A stretch of 64,000 nt of DNA from Octadecabacter sp. SW4 (GCF_008065155.1 NZ_CP042819.1:806001-870000), one strand, 5' to 3'. Positions 18,174 to 27,262 are shown, counted from the stretch's first letter. The notes: generated from the letters alone by a model not told the origin. A program made the numbers and translations.

Positions 18174-19715
18174 GTGAGCGGCGCACCCAAACATATCGCC
18201 GTTGTTGGTGGTGGCACTGCGGGGTGGCTGTCAGCGCTGGTCTTGCAAAAGGCCGCGCAGAGCGCCCGCCAGCCGATCAGTATTTCGGTGATCGAATCCC
18301 CCGACATTCCGACGGTGGGCGTCGGTGAAGGGTCGACCTCGGTGTTTCGGCAGGTGCTTTTGGACCTTGGGATTGATGAATCCGAGTTTCTGGCCGAGAC
18401 CGGAGCGACCTTCAAATTCGGAATCCATCATCAAGGTTGGCGTGCTGATGGGGGCAGCTACTACGGGCCGATTGACGATCCCAATGCCCTGGTGCCGCAC
18501 CCTGACGGATTGCCCGCCAACTGGCTGCATCAGGCCCGCGTGGCCGGGGGCAAACCACTGGCGGATGCGCATCTGTTCACGGCCCTGATGCGCGGGCGCA
18601 AGGCACCCTATGCGCGCAAGAACGGGCGCTTGATTGCCCTCAGCCAGTATCACTATGCCTATCATTTCGATCAGGCACGTCTGGGCCGCTTTTTGGCCAC
18701 CAAAGCCAGCGGCATCGCCCACATCCGTGCCGAAGTCGCGCAAACCAAGCGCAACAGCGCCAGCGGCGATATCACCGATCTGGTCATGACGGACGGCACC
18801 GCGGTGGCGGTTGATCTGGTGTTGGATTGCACCGGTTTTCGGCGCGCGATCATTGGCAAGATGGACGCAGGCTGGACCTCTTACGGCACGTTCCTGCCGC
18901 TCAACAAGGCGATGCCGTTCTGGCTTGATCATGCGCCCGACAAGGACATTCCAACCCACACAAACGCCCGCGCGCTTGGGGCTGGCTGGATGTGGGGCAT
19001 TCCTGTGCGTGACCGGATGGGCTGCGGCTATGTCTTCAGCGATGCCCATACCACGCCCGATGCAGCGCAGGCCGAAATCGAGGCGGCGCTGGGCCAGCCG
19101 ATCGACCCGCGCGGTGTGCTGTCGATTGATCCGGGGCGGCTTGGGCGCGCTTGGATCAACAATTGCATCGCCATCGGCCTTGCCCAAAGCTTTCTTGAAC
19201 CGCTCGAGGCGACCTCGATCCACGGCAGTCTGGTGCAGGCATTGATGCTGACGCAGATCTCGCTGGATACGGTATTGGGTGGCGCACCTGATCGCGCCCG
19301 CAGCGAATATAACGCCGCCACGGCACGACAAGTCGATGATTTCGCACAGTTTATCAATTTGCACTACACCGGCGGGCGCAGAGATACACCCTTCTGGCGC
19401 GATATGGCTGCCAGCGGGATTTCGCAGCAATCGCGTGACCGGCTTGCGCAATGGCAGTCACACCCGCTGACACGCGCCGATTTCGCGCCCTTTCCGGGGA
19501 ACCTGCCACATGTGGAAGAACAGCTTTTTGCGCCCGTGCTTGACGGTCTGGGGCATTTGCCAAAGGCACCGGCCAAGCAGTTATTTGCCAACACCCCGCA
19601 GCACCGCGCGGCGGCGCGCAAGACGCTGGACCGGCTTTCACGCGAATTTCGCGGCGCGGCGAACATGGCACTGGGCCAACGCACCTATCTGGAACAGCTC
19701 CGCGCGACCCACTGA
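18174..19715 (+). CDS. Tryptophan-halogenase-family flavoprotein
   Basis: This 513-residue protein belongs to the FAD-dependent tryptophan halogenase family. It has the FAD motif VVGGGTAGW (residues 10-18), PTVGVGEGST, and WMWGIP (272-277), which matches the family's WxWxIP signature. Lys81 in ATFKFGI aligns with the lysine that forms the chloramine in PrnA, and Glu345 in LEPLEATSI aligns with its catalytic glutamate, so catalytic residues look intact. The GTG start abuts the stop of melA, so it is in the alpha-galactoside operon. Relatives without known substrates are common in carbohydrate-use loci of Proteobacteria. No flavin reductase or secondary-metabolite genes are nearby. Its substrate is unknown and need not be tryptophan. 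Confidence 0.85.
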   Translation: MSGAPKHIAVVGGGTAGWLSALVLQKAAQSARQPISISVIESPDIPTVGVGEGSTSVFRQVLLDLGIDESEFLAETGATFKFGIHHQGWRADGGSYYGPIDDPNALVPHPDGLPANWLHQARVAGGKPLADAHLFTALMRGRKAPYARKNGRLIALSQYHYAYHFDQARLGRFLATKASGIAHIRAEVAQTKRNSASGDITDLVMTDGTAVAVDLVLDCTGFRRAIIGKMDAGWTSYGTFLPLNKAMPFWLDHAPDKDIPTHTNARALGAGWMWGIPVRDRMGCGYVFSDAHTTPDAAQAEIEAALGQPIDPRGVLSIDPGRLGRAWINNCIAIGLAQSFLEPLEATSIHGSLVQALMLTQISLDTVLGGAPDRARSEYNAATARQVDDFAQFINLHYTGGRRDTPFWRDMAASGISQQSRDRLAQWQSHPLTRADFAPFPGNLPHVEEQLFAPVLDGLGHLPKAPAKQLFANTPQHRAAARKTLDRLSREFRGAANMALGQRTYLEQLRATH

Positions 19716-19725
19716 ATTTGCAGTG

Positions 19726-20172
19726 TTATTTACCGTCGCCAATCAACTGCCCCATGTGCTGCATCGCAAGCACATAGCCATGCACGCCAAAGCCGGCCAT
19801 CACGGCATCGGCCCGCAAGCTGACATAGGACTGATGTCGAAAACTCTCGCGTTTGTGCACCTGACTGATATGGACCTCGATCACCGGTCCGTCAAAGGCG
19901 TTCAGCGCGTCCAGCACGGCGATGGAATAATGGGTCAGCGCACCCGGATTTATAATAATACCAGCCGCATTGTCGCGGGCCTCGTGGATCCAGTCGATCA
20001 TCCGGCCCTCGTGATTGGTCTGCATCAGCTTGGCGTCAAGCCCGCAGTCCTTGGCCGCCGCAGCACATTGTGCCGCAACATCGTCCAACGTGGCATGGCC
20101 ATAGATATCGGGTTCGCGTTGCCCAAGCAGGTTCAGGTTCGGGCCGTTCAGGATATGGATCGTCTTGGTCAT
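19726..20172 (-). CDS. aroQ: 3-dehydroquinate dehydratase, type II
   Basis: The 148-residue protein from ATG 20172 starts IHILNGPNLNLLGQREPDIYG, the signature of small type II dehydroquinases, including the flexible-loop arginine and the catalytic tyrosine. INPGALTHYSIAVLDAL and EVHISQVHKRESFRHQSY supply the active-site Asn and His. It forms a dodecamer in the cytosol and makes 3-dehydroshikimate in the shikimate pathway. A longer in-frame extension to 20361 overlaps tRNA-Thr and is rejected. It converges with the halogenase gene, 10 bp apart, with no obvious terminator between. Confidence 0.95.
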   Translation of the reverse strand: MTKTIHILNGPNLNLLGQREPDIYGHATLDDVAAQCAAAAKDCGLDAKLMQTNHEGRMIDWIHEARDNAAGIIINPGALTHYSIAVLDALNAFDGPVIEVHISQVHKRESFRHQSYVSLRADAVMAGFGVHGYVLAMQHMGQLIGDGK

Positions 20173-20300
20173 GTCAGTGCCTTTGGGTGCTGTAATCGGT
20201 CTGCCAAATGGGCAAAATGGGTGCGCGCGATGATCTAACAGCAAAAGCGGGCGAAACAACAGCTTGCGGTTTTTTGCCGAATCTAGACGGGAAGGGCGGA

Positions 20301-20375
20301 TGGTGCTGTGAGAGAGGATTGAACTCTCGACCTCACCCTTACCAAGGGTGTGCTCTGCCACTGAGCTACCACAGC
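20301..20375 (-). tRNA. tRNA-Thr(GGT)
   Basis: On the minus strand the sequence forms a cloverleaf: acceptor stem GCTGTGG with TCACAGC (one G-T pair), D-arm GTAGCTCAGTGGC, anticodon arm ACCCTTGGTAAGGGT giving anticodon GGT, T-arm GAGAGTTCAATCCTCTC, discriminator A at 20304 and an encoded CCA at 20301-20303. Confidence 0.95.
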
Positions 20376-20388
20376 ATCCGTGGCGCGG

Positions 20389-20417
20389 GAATTAGCGGTT
20401 ATGTGCAAATGGTGCAA
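20389..20417 (-). promoter_or_regulatory. Promoter of tRNA-Thr
   Basis: On the minus strand TTGCAC (20417-20412) and TAATTC (20394-20389) are 17 bp apart. The -10 lies 14 bp before the tRNA 5' end, as expected for a stable-RNA promoter. Confidence 0.65.
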
Positions 20418-20461
20418 GCCCTCTCTGGACGCTTTTTGCCCTTGTTGGTAACAGGGCAGGT

Positions 20462-20617
20462 ATGGAGCAGAAATCCGGCAACACACCCAAGCCAAAACCC
20501 GCCCAGACCCGTGAAGAACGGCTCAAAGCGGCGCTCAAGGCGAATATGGGGCGTCGCAAGGCGCAGGCCAAGGCACGTGCGGCCGACCGCGGCACGGACA
20601 ACAAAGAGAAAGAGTAG
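20462..20617 (+). CDS. Small basic protein of unknown function upstream of murA
   Basis: A 51-codon frame from ATG 20462, with a GGGCAGG-like ribosome site, ends 6 bp before murA. The product is charged and low in hydrophobics: a short Lys/Pro-rich start, then a helical stretch EERLKAALKANMGRRKAQAK and an acidic tail. The position directly ahead of murA, its strong coding bias and the shared GCAGGTATG start context suggest a real gene. I recall similar short proteins before murA in related Rhodobacterales, but cannot verify this here. No function can be assigned; nucleic-acid or envelope association would be guesses. Confidence 0.65.
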   Translation: MEQKSGNTPKPKPAQTREERLKAALKANMGRRKAQAKARAADRGTDNKEKE

Positions 20618-20623
20618 GCAGGT

Positions 20624-21895
20624 ATGGATTCAATTATCGTCAGGGGCGGCAAACCGCTAAGTGGGCAAATCCACATTGCGGGTGCGAAAAACGCTGCCTT
20701 GGCCCTGATGCCGGCCACCCTGCTGTCCGAAGAACCGCTGACACTGACTAACGCACCGCGCCTGTCCGACATCAAGACGATGACACAATTGCTGCGCTCG
20801 CTTGGGGCGGAGATTACCTCGATGCAGGACGGCAAAGTGCAGGCCATGTCGACCCACGGGACCATCAACACCACCGCCGATTACGACATCGTGCGCAAGA
20901 TGCGCGCATCCAATCTGGTGCTGGGGCCGCTATTGGCGCGCGAAGGCCATGCGGTTGTGTCCCTTCCCGGTGGCTGCGCGATTGGTGCGCGGCCGATGGA
21001 TATCCACACCAACGGACTGGAAAAGATGGGCGCGTCGATTGAACTGAAAGACGGCTATCTGCATGCCAAGGCTTCGGGTGGCAAGCTGAAGGGCGCGGTC
21101 ATCGACTTTCCCTTTGCCAGCGTCGGTGCCACTGAAAACATCATGATGGCCGCGACTTTGGCCAAAGGCACGACTGTGATCAACAACGCCGCGCGCGAGC
21201 CGGAAATCGTAGATCTGGCGACTTGCCTGCGCCGCATGGGCGCGCAGATTGATGGCGACGGCACGTCAACCATCACCATTCAGGGCGTTGATCGTCTGGG
21301 CGGTGCCACCCACCCCGTTGTCACCGACCGGATCGAACTGGGCACCTATATGCTGGCCCCCGTGATCGCCGGCGGCGAGGTGGAATGCATTGGCGGGCGC
21401 ATGGATTTGGTCGCTGCCTTTGCGGAAAAACTGGACGCGGCAGGCGTCACCGTCAGCGAAACCGAAAACGGGCTGAAAGTGGCGCGCAAGAATGGCCGCC
21501 CCACGGCTGTGGATGTCACGACCGAACCTTTCCCGGGTTTCCCGACCGACTTGCAGGCACAGATGATGGCGATGCTTTGCCTGGCCGAGGGCAAATCGGT
21601 GCTGGAAGAAAAGATTTTCGAGAACCGCTTTATGCATGCCCCCGAACTGGTGCGCATGGGGGCAGATATCGAAGTGCATGGCGGCACGGCCACCGTAAAC
21701 GGCGTCGAGCGCATGAAAGGCGCGCCGGTCATGGCGACCGATCTGCGCGCTTCCGTGTCGCTGATTCTTGCCGGCCTCGCTGCCGAGGGCGAAACCCAAG
21801 TGAACCGCGTCTATCACCTTGATCGCGGTTATGAACATGTGGAAGACAAACTCGGCGCGGTCGGGGCCGATATCAAGCGGGTGCCGGGATCATGA
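20624..21895 (+). CDS. murA: UDP-N-acetylglucosamine 1-carboxyvinyltransferase
   Basis: The 423-residue protein catalyses the first committed step of peptidoglycan synthesis, transferring enolpyruvate from PEP to UDP-GlcNAc in the cytosol. Family marks are [18 protein letters not shown] near the start, the active loop [18 protein letters not shown] with catalytic Cys118 (fosfomycin target), and the C-terminal [16 protein letters not shown] and HLDRGYE. Length equals that of standard MurA proteins. It overlaps the DUF2948 gene by 4 bp (ATGA), so the two are coupled. Confidence 0.97.
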   Translation: MDSIIVRGGKPLSGQIHIAGAKNAALALMPATLLSEEPLTLTNAPRLSDIKTMTQLLRSLGAEITSMQDGKVQAMSTHGTINTTADYDIVRKMRASNLVLGPLLAREGHAVVSLPGGCAIGARPMDIHTNGLEKMGASIELKDGYLHAKASGGKLKGAVIDFPFASVGATENIMMAATLAKGTTVINNAAREPEIVDLATCLRRMGAQIDGDGTSTITIQGVDRLGGATHPVVTDRIELGTYMLAPVIAGGEVECIGGRMDLVAAFAEKLDAAGVTVSETENGLKVARKNGRPTAVDVTTEPFPGFPTDLQAQMMAMLCLAEGKSVLEEKIFENRFMHAPELVRMGADIEVHGGTATVNGVERMKGAPVMATDLRASVSLILAGLAAEGETQVNRVYHLDRGYEHVEDKLGAVGADIKRVPGS

Positions 21896-22368
21896 GTGGG
21901 GATGCAACATTTGAAGACGGCGGCGAAAGCCCGCTGCGCCTGCGGGCCCTGGACACCGATGATCTGACGGTGATTTCCACCCTCGTGCAAGATGCCGTGT
22001 TCCCGGCAAGCGAAATGACGTGGGACAGGGGCAAACGCCGCTTTGCCCTGTTGATAAATCGTTTCCGGTGGGAGGATGCGCCCAAGGCAACTGCACGAAA
22101 TCGCCCCGTCGAACGTGTGCAGTCGGTGCTGGTGATCGAGGATGCAATGAAAGTGCAAAGCCAGGGGGTCAGCCGCGATGCCGATACAGTCATGTCCCTG
22201 TTATCACTTGCCTTCGAAGCGGGAGAGGATGGCACGGGCCGCCTGATTTTGACGCTTGCAGGGGATGGCGCAATTGCTGTGGATGTCGAAGCGCTCGAAG
22301 TTGTGCTGCGCGATGTAACCCGCCCCTATGTCGCCCCGTCGCACAAAGTGCCCGATCACGAAACCTAG
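21892..22368 (+). CDS. DUF2948 family protein
   Basis: This 158-residue soluble protein has the look of DUF2948: [37 protein letters not shown] and [12 protein letters not shown], followed by a compact acidic C-terminal half with [19 protein letters not shown]. The family is confined mainly to alphaproteobacteria and is commonly found in this exact place between murA and hisD. Its function is not known. Its ATG overlaps the murA stop, which argues for co-expression with the cell-wall gene, but a cell-wall role is only an inference. Confidence 0.85.
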   Translation: MSGDATFEDGGESPLRLRALDTDDLTVISTLVQDAVFPASEMTWDRGKRRFALLINRFRWEDAPKATARNRPVERVQSVLVIEDAMKVQSQGVSRDADTVMSLLSLAFEAGEDGTGRLILTLAGDGAIAVDVEALEVVLRDVTRPYVAPSHKVPDHET

Positions 22369-22381
22369 GTCAGGACATCAC

Positions 22382-23155
22382 ATGAAAAACGCTCTTATCG
22401 TTGTCGCCCTTGCCGTTGCTGTCATTGTCGGTGTGCTGGCGTTTCGCGGCAACGCGCCGCTGGACGGGTTTCAGCCCGCTGGGTCTTCGTTCACGACGGA
22501 ACGTGTCGAAGCCCTGCTGCTTGAGGGGGCCACAAGCGAGGTGCAACGCGATCTTTACCGTGTCATCGCCGAGGATTATCCAACAGAATATGCCGCCTTC
22601 CTTGCGGATATGACGGCCCTTGCCAATAGCGGCATTCCCAACCTGGAGCAGGCCGCGTTTGAAAAATCGCGCGACTTTACCAGCGAATTGCGGCGCACCA
22701 ACGCCCGCTACCTTTCGCAGGCGCCGCTGGAAAACCTGCGTGCGATCAATCGCGCGACCTTGGCTGTGCTGGTCAGCCTCCAAGACAATCTGCCCCTTTG
22801 TGCCAAGTTTGCGGTTGGCGGTGGTGCGAACCTGACGATGGCCGATGTTGAAATGCTCGACCTTGATCTGGTCGCGGCGATTGGCAACGAAAACTTCCGC
22901 GCGATGGCCGCCGGGCGTGACACACCTGTGACACACGCCGCCGTGCGGGACGGCGATATTGCCGCCTTGATTGACGGTTGGAACAACGATCCCGCGACCA
23001 CACCCGACATGCAGACCGCATTGATGGGGGGTGACATGTCCCATCCGGCGTTCTGCGCGGCCAATACCACGTTTCAGGCCTTTGTGGCCGAAGCGACCGG
23101 CGCCGCCGAGGAACGCGCCATCGTCTATATGACAACCGCCGTGAATGCCCAGTAA
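22382..23155 (+). CDS. Membrane-anchored or exported protein of unknown function
   Basis: From ATG 22382 the product is 257 residues. The first 20 residues (ALIVVALAVAVIVGVLAF) form a single hydrophobic helix that could be a signal anchor or signal peptide; the rest is soluble, mostly helical and acidic. Two cysteines in the mature part (LPLCAKFA and HPAFCAANT) could form a periplasmic disulfide. I do not recognise a family. It lies 14 bp after the DUF2948 gene and 57 bp before hisD in the same direction, so it is probably part of the same transcript. A longer frame starting at 22328 overlaps the upstream gene and lacks a ribosome site. Confidence 0.7.
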   Translation: MKNALIVVALAVAVIVGVLAFRGNAPLDGFQPAGSSFTTERVEALLLEGATSEVQRDLYRVIAEDYPTEYAAFLADMTALANSGIPNLEQAAFEKSRDFTSELRRTNARYLSQAPLENLRAINRATLAVLVSLQDNLPLCAKFAVGGGANLTMADVEMLDLDLVAAIGNENFRAMAAGRDTPVTHAAVRDGDIAALIDGWNNDPATTPDMQTALMGGDMSHPAFCAANTTFQAFVAEATGAAEERAIVYMTTAVNAQ

Positions 23156-23211
23156 ACCCTTGCATTGATGCGCCCGCGCCCTGCGGCTATGTCAGACCAA
23201 AGGAGTCGCCG

Positions 23212-24516
23212 ATGCCGCAGTTTTTCGCCACCACGGATGCCGATTTTGAAACGCGTTTTACGGCCCTTTTGGGGGCCAAACGCGAAGATAGCCCGGATGT
23301 GGACCATACCGTCGCGGCGATCATTGCCGATGTGCGCGCCCGTGGTGACGGGGCCGTTATCGATCTCACGGCGCAGTTTGACCGTCTGCAACTGACGCCT
23401 GAAACCCTGCGCTTTACAGATGCTGAAATCGCTACTGAATGCGCCAAGGTATCGGCGCAGGATCGCGCCGCACTGGAATTGGCGGCGGACCGTATCCGTG
23501 CCTATCACGCCCGCCAGATGCCCGAAGATGCCAGTTGGGTGGACGACACTGGCGCGACCCTCGGCTGGCGCTGGACGCCTGTGTCGGCGGCGGGCCTTTA
23601 TGTGCCCGGCGGGCTGGCCAGCTATCCGTCGTCTGTCTTGATGAACGCCATTCCCGCCAAGGTCGCAGGTGTCGGGCGCTTGGCCATCACCGTGCCAACG
23701 CCGGACGGGGTCTGTAACCCGCTGGTGCTGTTGGCGGCGCGGATTGCGGGTGTTGACGAAATCTACCGGATCGGGGGGGCACAGGCGATTGCGGCGCTGG
23801 CCTATGGCACCGAAACGATTGCCCCCGTTGATAAAATCACCGGGCCCGGCAATGCCTTTGTCGCCGCCGCCAAACGGCGCGTCTTTGGCAAGGTCGGGAT
23901 CGACATGATCGCGGGGCCGTCAGAAATTCTGGTGATTGCCGATCGCGACAATAACCCTGACTGGCTCGCACTTGATTTGCTGAGCCAGGCCGAACACGAT
24001 GAAAGCGCCCAAAGCATCCTGATCACCGACGATGCGGCATTTGGCCAGCAGGTGGCGCAGGCCGTGGAAAAACGCCTTGAAACGCTGGAACGGCGCGCGA
24101 TTGCGGGTGCAAGCTGGCGCGACTTTGGCGCCGTGATCACCGTGCGTGACATGGGCGAGGCGGCGGCGCTTTCTGATCGGATCGCCCCCGAACATCTTGA
24201 ACTTTGCGTGGCTGATGCTGACGCGCTTTCGGCCAAGATCACCCACGCGGGCGCCATTTTCCTGGGCGGCTGGACGCCCGAAGCCATCGGCGACTACATT
24301 GGCGGGCCCAACCATGTGCTGCCCACGGCGCGTTCGGCGCGGTTTTCATCGGGGCTGTCGGTCATGGATTTCATCAAACGCACCACGCTCGCACGGATGA
24401 CGCCCGCCGCCCTGCACGCCATTGGCCCCGCCGCAGAGCGCCTCGCCAATTCGGAAAGCCTGCAAGCGCACGGCCTGTCGGTGCGCGCCCGCCTTGATCA
24501 GTTGAACGAAGGTTAA
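23212..24516 (+). CDS. hisD: Histidinol dehydrogenase
   Basis: The 434-residue enzyme oxidises L-histidinol to histidine with two NAD+, the last steps of histidine synthesis. Zinc ligands fall in the expected places: Gln259 and His262 in LLSQAEHDES, the Asp in LSVMDFIKRTT and the C-terminal His in SLQAHGLSVR. The catalytic Glu-His pair is in IAPEHLELC, and the FVPGG-like LYVPGGLASYPSSVLM and TGPGNAFVAAAKR blocks are present. AAGGAG precedes the ATG. The other his genes are not here; hisD linked to murA and UPF0262 is a usual alphaproteobacterial arrangement. Confidence 0.97.
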   Translation: MPQFFATTDADFETRFTALLGAKREDSPDVDHTVAAIIADVRARGDGAVIDLTAQFDRLQLTPETLRFTDAEIATECAKVSAQDRAALELAADRIRAYHARQMPEDASWVDDTGATLGWRWTPVSAAGLYVPGGLASYPSSVLMNAIPAKVAGVGRLAITVPTPDGVCNPLVLLAARIAGVDEIYRIGGAQAIAALAYGTETIAPVDKITGPGNAFVAAAKRRVFGKVGIDMIAGPSEILVIADRDNNPDWLALDLLSQAEHDESAQSILITDDAAFGQQVAQAVEKRLETLERRAIAGASWRDFGAVITVRDMGEAAALSDRIAPEHLELCVADADALSAKITHAGAIFLGGWTPEAIGDYIGGPNHVLPTARSARFSSGLSVMDFIKRTTLARMTPAALHAIGPAAERLANSESLQAHGLSVRARLDQLNEG

Positions 24517-24519
24517 CCA

Positions 24520-24999
24520 ATGTCGAAAATTATCAAAATTGATCTCGATGACAGTGCCCTGCCAGCGCCCACAGCCGAGATAGAACAGGAACGTAAGGTT
24601 GCGATGTTTGACCTGCTCGAGGAAAACTCGTTCGTTCTGCCTGACCGGGATGATCGCGCGGTGCCGCGCGGCCCTTACCACCTTGGGCTATCGATCCGCG
24701 AGCGTCGCCTGGTGTTCGATGTCACAACCGAAGATCACCAGCCGGCCGTTGAATTTCACCTCTCGCTCGGACCGTTCCGGCAGGTCGTGAAGGATTATTT
24801 CCAGATCTGCGAAAGCTACTTTTCGGCCGTGAAAACCGCCGCGCCCAGCCAGATCGAAACGATTGATATGGCGCGCCGTGGCATCCACAACGAAGGCGCG
24901 CGCATTTTGCAGGAACGTCTTGAAGGCAAGGCCGAGGTCGACACCGACACCGCCCGCCGCCTGTTCACCCTGATTTGCGTGTTGCATTTCGGCGGCTAG
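24520..24999 (+). CDS. UPF0262 family protein
   Basis: This 159-residue protein matches the UPF0262 family by its start (KIIKIDLDD), the central PRGPYHLGLSIRERRLVFDV, FHLSLGPFRQVVKDYFQICE and the ending DMARRGIHNEGARILQERL. The family is small, cytosolic and almost restricted to alphaproteobacteria; its function is unknown. It follows hisD by 3 bp and precedes a phosphatase-like gene by 4 bp, the same order seen widely in the group. Confidence 0.88.
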   Translation: MSKIIKIDLDDSALPAPTAEIEQERKVAMFDLLEENSFVLPDRDDRAVPRGPYHLGLSIRERRLVFDVTTEDHQPAVEFHLSLGPFRQVVKDYFQICESYFSAVKTAAPSQIETIDMARRGIHNEGARILQERLEGKAEVDTDTARRLFTLICVLHFGG

Positions 25000-25003
25000 T
25001 CCA

Positions 25004-25483
25004 GTGGCAACGCCCATCATCCAAGGCAATCTGCCCCATTCGGTTCTGTTCTGCTGCGACCATAATTCCGTGCGATCCCCGATGGCCGAGGGAATTATGA
25101 AAAAACTATATGGAACAATGTGTTACATTCAGTCCGTTGGCGTCAAAAATGATATGGAGATTGACGGATTTGCCGTCGCCGTTTGCGATGAAATCGGCGT
25201 GGAACTGGCGCGCCACCGTTCGCGTTCGTTTGATGAAATGGAAGACTGGGGCGATGATCTGTCATCATTCGATCTGGTGTTGGCCCTGTCGCCCGCCAGC
25301 CAGCGCCGCGCCCTTGACCTGACGCGGTTTTACCATCTGACGGTGGAATACTGGCCGATCCTTGATCCAACCGGTCTGACCGACAACCGCGATGAAAAAC
25401 TTGTCAAATATCGCCAGACCCGCGACCAGATCACCGAACATCTTATCGCGCGCTTTGGCCCACCGCCGGACCCTGAGGCATGA
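25004..25483 (+). CDS. Low-molecular-weight phosphatase-like protein
   Basis: The 159-residue product begins at a GTG 4 bp after the UPF0262 gene. SVLFCCDHNSVRSPMAEGIM contains the Cys-x5-Arg-Ser loop of low-molecular-weight protein tyrosine phosphatases and of the related arsenate reductases, at the N-terminus as usual. A later acidic VLALSPASQR and WPILDPTG replace the canonical DPY-type segment, so the general acid is less certain. It could be a protein phosphatase or a reductase; no ars genes are nearby. It overlaps the next gene by 4 bp. Confidence 0.8.
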   Translation: MATPIIQGNLPHSVLFCCDHNSVRSPMAEGIMKKLYGTMCYIQSVGVKNDMEIDGFAVAVCDEIGVELARHRSRSFDEMEDWGDDLSSFDLVLALSPASQRRALDLTRFYHLTVEYWPILDPTGLTDNRDEKLVKYRQTRDQITEHLIARFGPPPDPEA

Positions 25484-26370
25484 AAATCGCCGCTGCCGCC
25501 TATGCGCCGCAATGGCACGCCGATTGGGATAGCCTTGCGGCCAAACTGGACCGATGGGTCGCTGATGCCGCCGCACAAGGCGCCGAGTTGCTGGTGTTCC
25601 CCGAATATGCCGGAGTCGAGGCGGCGCTGATCGGCACGCCAAAAGATCGCGACCCGCTGGCTTGGGTCGCGCAATGCGTTGCGGTGCAGGACCAATGGAT
25701 CGCCCTGAACGCGCGGCTTGCCCAAACCCATGATCTGCATATTCTGGCGGGCAGCCTGCCGTGGTGGGACGGGAGCGCGACGACAAACATGGCCGCGCTT
25801 TGTGACTCGAACGGGCAGGTCGCATTCCAGCACAAACTGATCCTCACTCCCTATGAGCGCGATGAAATGGGCCTCAGCGCGGGCAATGACCTGCGTCTGT
25901 TCGACACGGATTTGGGCAAGATCGGCGTTTTGATCTGTTATGACAGTGAATTTCCGCTGCTCGCCCGCGCCTTGGCCAGCGCCGGGGCAGATATGATCCT
26001 TGTGCCCTCTAACACTGATTTCCCCGCAGGCCAGACCCGCGTGCGCCAGTCCTGCCGCGCTCGCGCGATCGAACAGCAATGCCTGATCGTACAAGCCCCG
26101 CTGGTTGGCGATGTGCCAGATTGCGCCATTGCCGACACGCAAACAGGCCGCGCCGGGTTCTTTGGCCCGCCCGATCACGGGTTGCCTGCGAGCGGGATCA
26201 TTGCCCAAGGCGATACCGATGTTGCCGGTTGGACGATTGCAGACCTGGACCCGCAAGCCATTGCCGCCCCGCGCCAATCCGGTCAGGTCGGCAACTTTGC
26301 CCATTGGCCCGAACAGGATCACCGCGTCAAAAGCGTCACCGTCATGGGGCTTGGACAGTTTAGCACTTGA
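25480..26370 (+). CDS. Carbon-nitrogen hydrolase (nitrilase superfamily)
   Basis: This 296-residue protein carries the nitrilase-fold triad: Glu in LLVFPEYA (near residue 47), Lys in [13 protein letters not shown] (near 118) and Cys in [11 protein letters not shown] (near 152). The overall length and the single domain fit omega-amidase or amidohydrolase-type members rather than NAD synthetase fusions. It is likely to hydrolyse a small amide or nitrile in the cytosol; the exact substrate cannot be assigned. ATGA overlap with the phosphatase-like gene indicates coupling. A GC hairpin (26377-26390) follows it. Confidence 0.85.
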   Translation: MKIAAAAYAPQWHADWDSLAAKLDRWVADAAAQGAELLVFPEYAGVEAALIGTPKDRDPLAWVAQCVAVQDQWIALNARLAQTHDLHILAGSLPWWDGSATTNMAALCDSNGQVAFQHKLILTPYERDEMGLSAGNDLRLFDTDLGKIGVLICYDSEFPLLARALASAGADMILVPSNTDFPAGQTRVRQSCRARAIEQQCLIVQAPLVGDVPDCAIADTQTGRAGFFGPPDHGLPASGIIAQGDTDVAGWTIADLDPQAIAAPRQSGQVGNFAHWPEQDHRVKSVTVMGLGQFST

Positions 26371-26376
26371 AACCAA

Positions 26377-26390
26377 GCGCCTTTGGGCGC
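26377..26390 (+). terminator. Short GC hairpin downstream of the carbon-nitrogen hydrolase gene
   Basis: GCGCC (26377-26381) pairs with GGCGC (26386-26390) around a TTTG loop and is followed by ATTTAAG. The stem is short and the T-run poor, so termination is only partial at best. Confidence 0.3.
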
Positions 26391-26437
26391 ATTTAAGCGC
26401 CGTTCGCACTGTTGCGGACCTTTTTGATGGAGATCAC

Positions 26438-26656
26438 ATGGCCAAGGAAGAACTGCTCGAATTTCCCGGTGTCGTTAAGGAACTCCTGCCGAACGCGACA
26501 TTCCTGGTCGAGCTGGAAAACGGCCATACGATCATCGCGCATACGGCAGGCAAGATGCGCAAGAACCGCATCCGCGTTCTGGCTGGCGACAAGGTGCAGG
26601 TCGAAATGACCCCCTATGATTTGACCAAGGGTCGGATCAATTATCGTTTCAAATAA
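26438..26656 (+). CDS. infA: Translation initiation factor IF-1
   Basis: The 72-residue protein [18 protein letters not shown]... is a standard-length IF-1: an OB-fold that binds the A site of the 30S subunit and assists IF-2 and IF-3. Key segments are [14 protein letters not shown], the basic [20 protein letters not shown] and the ending [17 protein letters not shown] site lies 7 bp before the ATG. It is followed 12 bp later by maf, a common pairing in this group. Confidence 0.97.
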   Translation: MAKEELLEFPGVVKELLPNATFLVELENGHTIIAHTAGKMRKNRIRVLAGDKVQVEMTPYDLTKGRINYRFK

Positions 26657-26668
26657 GCCGCGTCGGTC

Positions 26669-27262
26669 ATGCCTGACCCGCGTCTGAAACTTGTCCTCGG
26701 ATCGGGCAGTCCGCGCCGCCTTGAGCTGCTGTCGCAGATTGGCGTGGTGCCCCATGCCGTGCGTCCCCCCGATATTGATGAAACGCCTGCCAAGGGCGAA
26801 ATCCCACGCGCCTACGTCACCCGCATGGCCCGCGAAAAGGCGGCGGCAAGCGTTTGTGGCACGGATGAAGTCGTGCTCTGCGCCGACACGACCGTGGCAA
26901 TGGGCCGCCGTATTCTGGGCAAGCCCGCCAATGCGGGCGAGGCGGCGGCGTTTCTTTACGCCCTGTCGGGGCGCCGTCACCGCGTGATCACCGCCGTGGC
27001 GGTGCGGTGTGGCGATGATATCCGCACCCGCGATGTGGTCACGACCGTGCAGTTCAAACGCCTGTCGGACACCGAAGTGAACGCCTATCTGGCGACAAAC
27101 GACTGGGACGGTAAGGCAGGTGGATACGCCATCCAAGGCCCCGCAGGCGCGTTCATACCGTGGATCAACGGATCGTTCACCGGCGTTGTCGGCCTGCCAC
27201 TGGCCGAAACCGCAGGCTTGCTGACGGCTGTGGGCTACCCCCTTTACGGAGGCGCACCATGA
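26669..27262 (+). CDS. maf: Maf family nucleoside triphosphate pyrophosphatase
   Basis: The 197-residue protein shows the Maf fold that hydrolyses non-canonical or excess nucleoside triphosphates to monophosphates. Visible motifs are [12 protein letters not shown] at the start, the REKA helix, CADTTVAMG with the catalytic acid, and [10 protein letters not shown] with FTGVVGLPL near the end. Which branch (dTTP/UTP or m7GTP type) it belongs to is not clear from reading alone. Its stop overlaps the ATG of the RNase E/G gene. Confidence 0.92.
   Translation: MPDPRLKLVLGSGSPRRLELLSQIGVVPHAVRPPDIDETPAKGEIPRAYVTRMAREKAAASVCGTDEVVLCADTTVAMGRRILGKPANAGEAAAFLYALSGRRHRVITAVAVRCGDDIRTRDVVTTVQFKRLSDTEVNAYLATNDWDGKAGGYAIQGPAGAFIPWINGSFTGVVGLPLAETAGLLTAVGYPLYGGAP

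Noticed and set aside
18231..19451. 406-codon minus-strand frame opposite the halogenase gene
   Set aside because: Shadow of a gene with clear catalytic motifs; no ribosome site and no family resemblance.
20173..20361. N-terminal extension of aroQ
   Set aside because: It runs through tRNA-Thr and adds residues not found in type II dehydroquinases.
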